From Heterohyrax brucei (lineage: Eukaryota > Chordata > Mammalia > Hyracoidea > Procaviidae), in NCBI GenBank assembly GCA_028571685.1, contig CM053158.1, positions 60,418,001 to 60,482,000 of the forward strand: 64,000 bases of DNA, read 5' to 3'. Both the position numbers and the translations under genes were made by a program. Under the pieces are notes generated by a model. It had not been told where the DNA came from, searched no databases, and saw nothing but the letters and a program-made list of their open reading frames with translations. Positions 58,143 to 64,000 of the stretch are shown here, in pieces; the first letter of the stretch is position 1; each line of letters starts with the position of its first letter.

Positions 58143-58634
58143 TGTTTTAGTTATCTGGTACTGCTCCAACAGGAAATACCATGAGTGGCTGGTTTCATGA
58201 AGAAAAACTTCATCGTCACAGTCCGGTAAGCCACAAATCCATACAAGTCGTAAGTCTATTCAGTAAGAGAAATTACCACGGTCCGATAGGCTGAGTCCAA
58301 GTTCAAGGACAACATCTCAGCATAGGAACCTCACGTCCAAATGAAGTGCTCTGCTCTCAGTGCTGTCTTCTTGGTAGTGTGAGGTTATCAAATCTCTTCT
58401 TGTTGCCCTTTCCTTTTATTTCTTGTAGGATTAAAGGATAAAGTGTGGTGAAAGCCATTTTCCACGGAAACTCCCTTTACAGTGGAGCAGGGAGGTGATC
58501 TTATGATCACTCTAATCCTCTAACATACAGCATAGGAAAATCACAAAGTGGAGGACAATCATAAAGTATTGGGAATCATGGTCCAGCCACATGGCTGCAC
58601 ACATTTTGGGGTGGACACAGTTCAATCGATGACA
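58143..58634 (-). mobile_element. Solo MaLR-type LTR
   Basis: Perfect 5-bp target duplication CATCC at 58,138-58,142 and 58,635-58,639. It starts TGTTTTAGTTATCTGGTAC and ends 'ttcaatcgatgaca'. Confidence 0.85.
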
Positions 58635-58854
58635 CATCCCTACCCTTGCAGACTGACATGAAGGAAGGTCATGCTTTTCCTCTTATGATACACTGAGACA
58701 CTGTCTGAGTCAAGCTCAATGGCTGGCCTGCCATAACGGGATGGAGCCAGTCAGCCCAGCTCACCTGAATCCACAGTGTCCTGTGAGGAGTCTTGAGGGC
58801 TGCAAAACTGAGGGGGGAGCAGCATGGAATTTCAGGTTGAGTGAGTGCCAGATG

Positions 58855-59000
58855 CTTTAACACGTATGCTTTTATTTAATTCTCTATGAGGTAGACAGTA
58901 GGAAGACAGTAATAATGCTCCAACAGAGGAGACACTGAGGCTAAAATAGATATATTTCTGAAGGCGGTACAGAGCTAGACCTGAGCCAGGCTCACACACT
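58855..59000 (-). repeat. MIR-like fragment
   Basis: 'tctctatgaggtagacagta', 'gagacactgaggctaaaata' and 'acagagctagacctgagcca' follow the minus-strand MIR core. Confidence 0.6.
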
Positions 59001-59284
59001 TTCCTCCACCCTACACCACCTTATCTTCTGGCTGGGATGGTAATTGCCCCACTTTTATCATGTAAACCATCCACTACTCACCCATCCACGTGAAGTCACA
59101 TCTGTCTTGCCCAGCAGAGCTCAGTGGGCACCGTGAGCCACTGGGTACCACCATGGCCAGCTACATGTCCACCTGCCCAGACTCACATTCCGGAAGCCTT
59201 CCCAAAGGAGACTTTCCAGCATGGAGGTCCTGGTTCTAAACAACAGTAATTTGAGCAACCGCAGTTGTATGTGTATGGTATAGT

Positions 59285-59345
59285 ACGTGCAGATGCATGT
59301 AGGTGTGTGCATGTGTGTGCATACGTGTATACATACATATGTGTT
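59285..59345 (+). repeat. TG/TA-rich microsatellite
   Basis: Interrupted TGTG, GCATG and TACATA units immediately left of an exon-like interval. Confidence 0.75.
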
Positions 59346-59425
59346 AGCAGACAGAACGCATGCTGCATCTGGACAGAACGGGTATAAGCTGAAGCACCCT
59401 CCTTACTGTATCCTTATTTACACAG

Positions 59426-59681
59426 GAAAATCATGTTACCTGCACGTGCAAGTGAAAAGACCATCCAATGTACTTGCTTTGGTCATGCTCCAGATAAGAC
59501 AAATCCTCATACCACTGATGCAGCAGAGGTCCTTGACCAGTTAAAGAGGCATTCAACAATCGGGTTGACCACAGTCCCAATTATGCAGAAAGCAAAGAGG
59601 AAGCCCCACACATCCCTGGATGCACAGGGAGTTGGGAGGGTGACTGAGGAGTTGGACAATGACTATGGGCGAAGGCAATGA
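59426..59681 (+). other. Exon-like open frame (weak candidate)
   Basis: An acceptor-like 'tccttatttacacag' precedes the interval, and an 82-residue frame starts MLPARASEKTIQCTCFGHAP and ends VTEELDNDYGRRQ at a stop. The composition looks protein-like (charged, no low complexity), but I recognise no family, and the upstream microsatellite argues against a strong splice site. It could be a pseudogene fragment or chance. Confidence 0.15.
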
Positions 59682-59759
59682 GAAGACCACATAATATCTT
59701 AAGGTAAAAACTACATCTTTTCCTTACAACATTATGTAGATTTTTTTAGGAATGACTTT

Positions 59760-60320
59760 TCCAGCAGAGGGAACAGTAAATGTAAAGGCTCTGGGGCAGG
59801 AAATGGCCTGGCCTGTTCACAGCAGAGCACAGTGCCTACAGTGGCTGAAATAATCTGTAAAGCAGAGAGCCAGTAAACTAAACCTGTTGCCCTGAGTTAA
59901 TTCCAACTCATAGCAACCCTATAGGACAGTAGAACTACTTCATAGGATTTCCAAGAAGGACCTGGTAGATCCACTGTCAAAGTTTTGGTTAGCAATCAAG
60001 TTCTTAACCACTGTACCACCACGGCTCCAGTAGGATCATGCTATTTTCGACCTGTTAGGCCAGTGTAAAGACCATGACCTTTGCTCTGAAAATGACAGGG
60101 CATATGCGGACAGCTCTGAGCCGAAGACGACCAATGGAACAGAAGATGACCAGTCTGACTTATGTTTTCACAGAATCACTCTGGCTGCCCTGTTGAGAGT
60201 AACCCTGGGAGTCAGAGGAAGAGGACACAAGCTGGGAGGCCAGTCTATAGGCTAATTTACAGCAGTTAGTGGTTCAGGTGAGAGGAAATGGTTGTTGGGT
60301 CATTCCAGTCCAAAACCTGA
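59760..60320 (+). repeat. Ancient mammal-wide repeat, family not named
   Basis: 'cagcagagggaacagtaaat', 'aggctctggggcaggaaat' and, after the SINE, 'agaatcactctggctgccct' and 'tggttcaggtgagaggaaat' occur in the order of a common old mammalian repeat that I recognise but cannot name with confidence. Confidence 0.45.
59874..60028 (-). repeat. AfroSINE inside the older repeat
   Basis: 'aacctgttgccctgagttaa', 'tttggttagcaatcaagttc', 'gtaccaccacggctcc'. Confidence 0.85.
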
Positions 60321-60852
60321 GAGAAGCTAGTGCTTGCTCAACAGTGACATATGGTCAGGGCCTAAGGTGGAACACAGTGCACTCTGGCTTACGTTTTTCT
60401 ATAGGATGGCCACAAGAGCCTTATGCAGAAGATTAGGCATTTCCGGGATGGTCCCCTGTCTTCTCAACATACATTTTATTTCTCCCCTCCTGCTGATGGT
60501 TAAACAGTCTCTGATGACTGTTAGTCTGCAGCTGTGGTGAGGTAAGCAGTACATTCTTCTCTTCCACGCTTGCCTATTATGGGGGGGTAGGCAAGCAGGA
60601 TTGGCTTGCTGGCACCCCTTCCCACCCCATGCCACCTGCACTTCCCACTGAGGACCCTGCCAGAGCCCATGCCATACACCTCTTTCCTTATGCTCTGGGC
60701 CATCTACTGTCCATTTTTCAAAGTGGACACAACTGGGGTATCACACCTGCTTCTGTTTGCCCTGACCATGTGCTCCTAGGCAGATAGGCCTTTGGGGCTA
60801 AACATTCCATCTAAACACTAAACACCACCTCCCCTCAGCAGACTTTAGAAAC
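60321..60852. other. Single-copy sequence, no gene recognised
   Basis: The frame 60,399-60,703 on the minus strand has no recognisable domain. Confidence 0.35.
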
Positions 60853-61058
60853 AGACACCGTGGTGGTGCAATGGTTAACGTGCTTGGCTGCTACACAAGG
60901 TCAGCAGGCAAACTCACCAGTCTTGGGGCAGGAAAGGGATGTGCAGCCTGTTTCAACAGAAGGTTTACACACCTGGAAACCCTATGGTGCAGTTCTCCTC
61001 TGTCCTGTGGGGTCGCTACAAGTCAGAAGCAACTCCATAGCAGTGGGTTTGGTTTTCT
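60853..61058 (+). repeat. AfroSINE, long form
   Basis: 'caccgtggtggtgcaatggt', 'cttggctgctacacaaggtc', a middle 'gcagcctgtttcaacagaag', tail 'ggtcgctacaagtcagaagc' and end 'gtgggtttggtttt'. Confidence 0.9.
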
Positions 61059-62470
61059 GAATTTCTACACATATTAGAATCAGAAGGGAACATCTACAGA
61101 ACATCTTTAGAGATTCAGAGGAGTTGAAGATCCCGTCCAAGGCATAGTGGGGGGGGGTCTCAGGGGCGAGGTCATTGGTACCCCAAAGAATCCTGATTCC
61201 AAGTCCAGCAAGTTATCCCACAATAAGCCATTAAACAGCTATTGTTGCTTTAATTTTTGTTTCTCTGTTGTGCCCTCTGGAACACTTGATACTATAATAC
61301 TCAGTTCTAAGTCTGCAAGTCTGTTCAAGGAGTGCTGAATCGTGTCTGGAATCTTTTAAAACCAGCATTTTGTGCATATGCACATACTGAGTTCAGGTTG
61401 TTCTGACTCCAAGGGTGTAAGCTAAAATAGATTTAATTCCAGGTCCTCAGACCACAGTACCTCATAATTATGCAGCACTTCTTGTCCAGGCATTCAGGCT
61501 CCTTTTAAATAAATACAAAACAGAGCCTCTCTATCCCCCTCCCCCAATTGTATAAAGGCCTGAGGAGCCACTCAGTAAGGATGGCGTGTCTGTGGACAGG
61601 TGCAGCTTGTTGTGGGAGGCAGGACTGTTTAGGCAGGAGGCATCCTAAGGCTGAGGGGCCGAGAAGATGAGAATCTAAAAGCATTTGTCAGGAGCCTGCA
61701 GACTGGTCTTGTTTGGAGCCAGACAGAAGCATGACCTTGCTGGTTTCGTACCAGTCAGATCTCCTTAAGATGGGCATCCCTACAGCTCTGTCAGCAGTCA
61801 CTGGTCTTTTGATTACCCCTCCTGTATTGGAATTTCTCTTTTATTGTGTGAGTGTGTTTGTGTCCTCTACCCCCAGGGGGCTGAGGGGCTTCTAGGGGTG
61901 GCAGGGACAGTGACAGCCACAAGAGGTACCTTTGCACCCAGAGCAAGAGGGCAATAAGTTCACCCAGACTCTAGGCCTGGTTGCATAACAACCTAACTGT
62001 ACCGATGGTGTCCCTCAGTGGAGTCTTGGAGGTGCACCAAGCCAAGCCAGCTAACTGGAATCCTACCCCTTCTCATCAATCTCCTCTTTCTTGCCCCCAA
62101 AGGAAAGGAGGATTGCTGACCCAGGTGTGGCTCTTTTAGCCAAGGAGGGAAACTCAGACCTCTTCTCCATTCAGTAGAATCTTCAAGATGGCTTCAACTG
62201 TCCCTCTGGCTTCCCCTCTGGGCACAGCCCAAAGGAAGTGGAAGAACAGTCTCCAAAGACCAGGGAACGCGGAGAAGGTCTTGTCTTCTGTTGCAGCCTA
62301 ACCTCCCATCATGAGGAGGAGAGTGTAATTTCCTCACTGTCAGCTCCTCTTCCTCTCCTATAGGCTTTCTGAAGACAAATTGTTGAGGACCAGGGGAAAC
62401 TAGTAGTACTGAGATTTGGGGTCATGAAAAGCAGTAAAACAGAGTGGAAGTAGATTCCTCAAGTAGTAGT
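61059..62470. other. Single-copy sequence, no gene recognised
   Basis: It contains short G runs (61,149-61,157). No coding domain, RNA gene or repeat is recognised in 1.4 kb. Confidence 0.4.
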
Positions 62471-62637
62471 AACCAAACCCAAACCTAGTGCTGTCCAGTT
62501 GATTCCAACTCAAAGCAACCCTATAGGACAGAGTAGAACTGCTCCACAGAGCTTCCAAGGAAAACCTGGTGGATTCAAACCGCCAACCTTTTGGTTCGCA
62601 GACAAAGGACTTAACCACTATGCCACTAGGGTTTCCC
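62471..62637 (-). repeat. AfroSINE
   Basis: 'accaaacccaaacctagtgc' (tail), 'aaaccgccaaccttttggtt', head complement 'tatgccactagggtttcc'. Confidence 0.9.
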
Positions 62638-62848
62638 AAGCAGTAGTAGATCCCACAAATAAGGGCCACTTGGACAATTAGCCATTGCTTGTCTGAGGCC
62701 ATGACTGGTTTAAACTCAGCCTGAACCTAATCCCTGTTGACACCAACCCTGCACTGGGTGCTGGCAGGATATAAGACCACACCATGTCCCCACCATGACA
62801 GATGTCTTGTTGGAGAGACATCACTACCTGTGAAAATCAGCAAGAATT

Positions 62849-63020
62849 TTTTTTTTCAGTTGCCTTAGAGTTGACTATGACTCATGGTGACACCACGCAG
62901 GTCACAGTAGAACTATGATCATCAGGCTTTTCTTCGAAGGTGCCTCTGGGTGGACTTGAACCTTCAATCTTTTGGTTAGCACTGGAGCATGTTAATCCTG
63001 TGCACTACCCAGGGACTCCA
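62849..63020 (-). repeat. SINE, second type
   Basis: 'gccttagagttgactatgac', 'cttcgaaggtgcctctgggt', 'ggacttgaaccttcaatctt', head complement 'gtgcactacccagggactcc'. This head is distinct from the short AfroSINE. Confidence 0.85.
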
Positions 63021-63021
63021 A

Positions 63022-63130
63022 GAATACACCCTTTGCCATCAAGTCAGTTCTGAGTCTGAATCAGAGTAGAACTTTTCCATAGAGTTTCCAAGGAGTGGCT
63101 GGTGGATTTGAACTGCCAACATTTTGGTCA
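63022..63130 (-). repeat. AfroSINE, head missing
   Basis: 'accctttgccatcaagtcag', 'agagtttccaaggagtggct', 'tttgaactgccaacattttg'. It directly abuts the previous SINE. Confidence 0.8.
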
Positions 63131-63687
63131 ATCTTTTGTGACTTATAACAAGGGAAGAGTTGTGACCATCTTTGTTTTCAAGGGTAAACTGCTCTCCTCC
63201 ACCTTGTTTCACCCCTGGTCAGATACAAGAGAACAAAACTCATAGCAGTAGAGTTAGTGCTGAGATACTGAGTTTCTAATTAAAAAGAGAAAATTAAATT
63301 TCTTCATACCACAGATATTTTGAAGTAGCCTTCAATTCCATACCGAGGCCAATCAAAGAGATAAAGGGAGGAAAAGGAAAAAGGTAAGCAAGAAGATACA
63401 TATTTAGAAAAAAAGGGAGAAGGAAACCAGAGTGTCCCCCAGGAGATAGAGGCTAATGTTGGACACTTACAATGAACACTGCACACATTGATTTATGGTT
63501 GGATCTCAACAGCTTTCCAAAGTGTTCACGGTGGTTTACAATGAGAATACACATGCACGAGAAGTAGAAACAGTGAAAGATTAGGAGATATTCTAGAAAG
63601 AAGGCAGTCAGAAAGTTAGAGGGCAGGCAAAAACAAGGGAGAGAGTTTAGAAGATTTTAGAAGGTTCTAAAGGCTAAATGTTCTTTT
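63131..63687. other. Single-copy sequence, no gene recognised
   Basis: A/G-rich with no repeat I can name. Confidence 0.35.
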
Positions 63688-64000
63688 TTTGTTAATTTTT
63701 TTATTATGATTGAGTGAAAATGTACATTCCCGTATAAATTTGCATGCCTACCTATAAGCGGCTCGCACTGCTCTTCCTGCCTGGTGACAGCATACTCTTC
63801 CTCTCTGCTCCATACATGTGTTACCTCCCAGCAATCTCTTACCCCCTTCTTTCCACCCACTCTTCCACCTCCAGTAAGAGGTCAGCAGGACGACATCCTA
63901 TGGATGCATAGAACCATAAAGTGCACACATGATATGGTCACTCTGTGTCGCCAAGTCCAATCTATTCCTGTCCAAAGAGTTGACCTCCATCATGATTTAT
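63688..64000 (-). mobile_element. LINE-1 3' end, cut by the window edge
   Basis: A T-rich start followed by 'gaaaatgtacattcccgtat', 'gtcagcaggacgacatccta' and 'gcatagaaccataaagtgca' is the reverse complement of the L1 3' UTR at 42,400-42,670. Another copy of the same L1 subfamily probably continues to the right. Confidence 0.85.

Noticed and set aside
1-64000. CRISPR array, operon or bacterial defence system
   Set aside because: No regularly spaced short repeats with unique spacers and no prokaryotic gene layout. The window is vertebrate repeat-rich DNA.

Overview
The window looks like intergenic (or deep intronic) DNA from an afrotherian mammal such as an elephant, sirenian or hyrax. The main evidence is the density of tRNA-derived SINEs of the AfroSINE type. 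Their head reads like GGAGCCCTGGTGGTGCAGTG, and their tail carries a CTATGAGTCGGAATCGACT-like box. This tail is shared with a BovB-like RTE LINE that is also present here. Ancient mammal-wide MIR and MER5-like copies, L1 of at least two ages, ERVL and MaLR elements, and mariner-type DNA transposons complete the picture. Species cannot be fixed from the sequence alone. I found no host protein-coding gene I can name, no rRNA, no functional tRNA and no CRISPR array. The host signals worth keeping are a CpG island (about 21,130-22,025) with an internal 36-bp minisatellite, a possible first exon just left of it, and two weak exon-like stretches.

Layout. 1-9,000: single-copy sequence with a MIR, a mariner MITE, a MaLR LTR, L1 3' debris and an AfroSINE. 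9,001-11,905: a MaLR LTR followed by a decayed ERVL (RT, RNase H, integrase end, dUTPase, MLT2-like LTR). 12,193-12,706: a second mariner MITE. 15,447-17,202: a whole MaLR element with both LTRs and a perfect 5-bp target duplication. 17,700-20,530: an RTE 3' end, another MaLR LTR and a run of AfroSINEs. 20,860-22,030: candidate exon, CpG island and minisatellite. 22,100-32,060: scattered SINEs, L1 and RTE fragments and LTRs.

32,060-53,360 is the centrepiece. An old L1M element of which under 3 kb remains has been spread over about 21 kb by at least fourteen insertions up to three levels deep. They include a nearly full-length L1 on the plus strand (35,527-42,690), a BovB-like RTE split by a nearly full-length L1 on the minus strand (44,566-52,730), and a roughly 1-kb Tc1/mariner-superfamily element whose transposase resembles insect families (33,968-34,955). 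An AfroSINE in the same tower is split by a MaLR LTR, which is itself split by a mariner MITE.

53,360-64,000: mostly single-copy sequence with a tRNA-Gly-headed SINE, a fourth mariner MITE, a MaLR LTR, more AfroSINEs and the 3' end of a further minus-strand L1 cut by the window edge.

The elements work as partners rather than as an operon. The RTE tail is carried by the SINEs, consistent with the RTE enzyme copying them, and the short target duplications and order of nesting give a relative chronology. I did not find a new multi-gene biological system. The novel-looking items are the insect-like transposon, the palindromic mariner MITEs and the tail-only micro-insertions.
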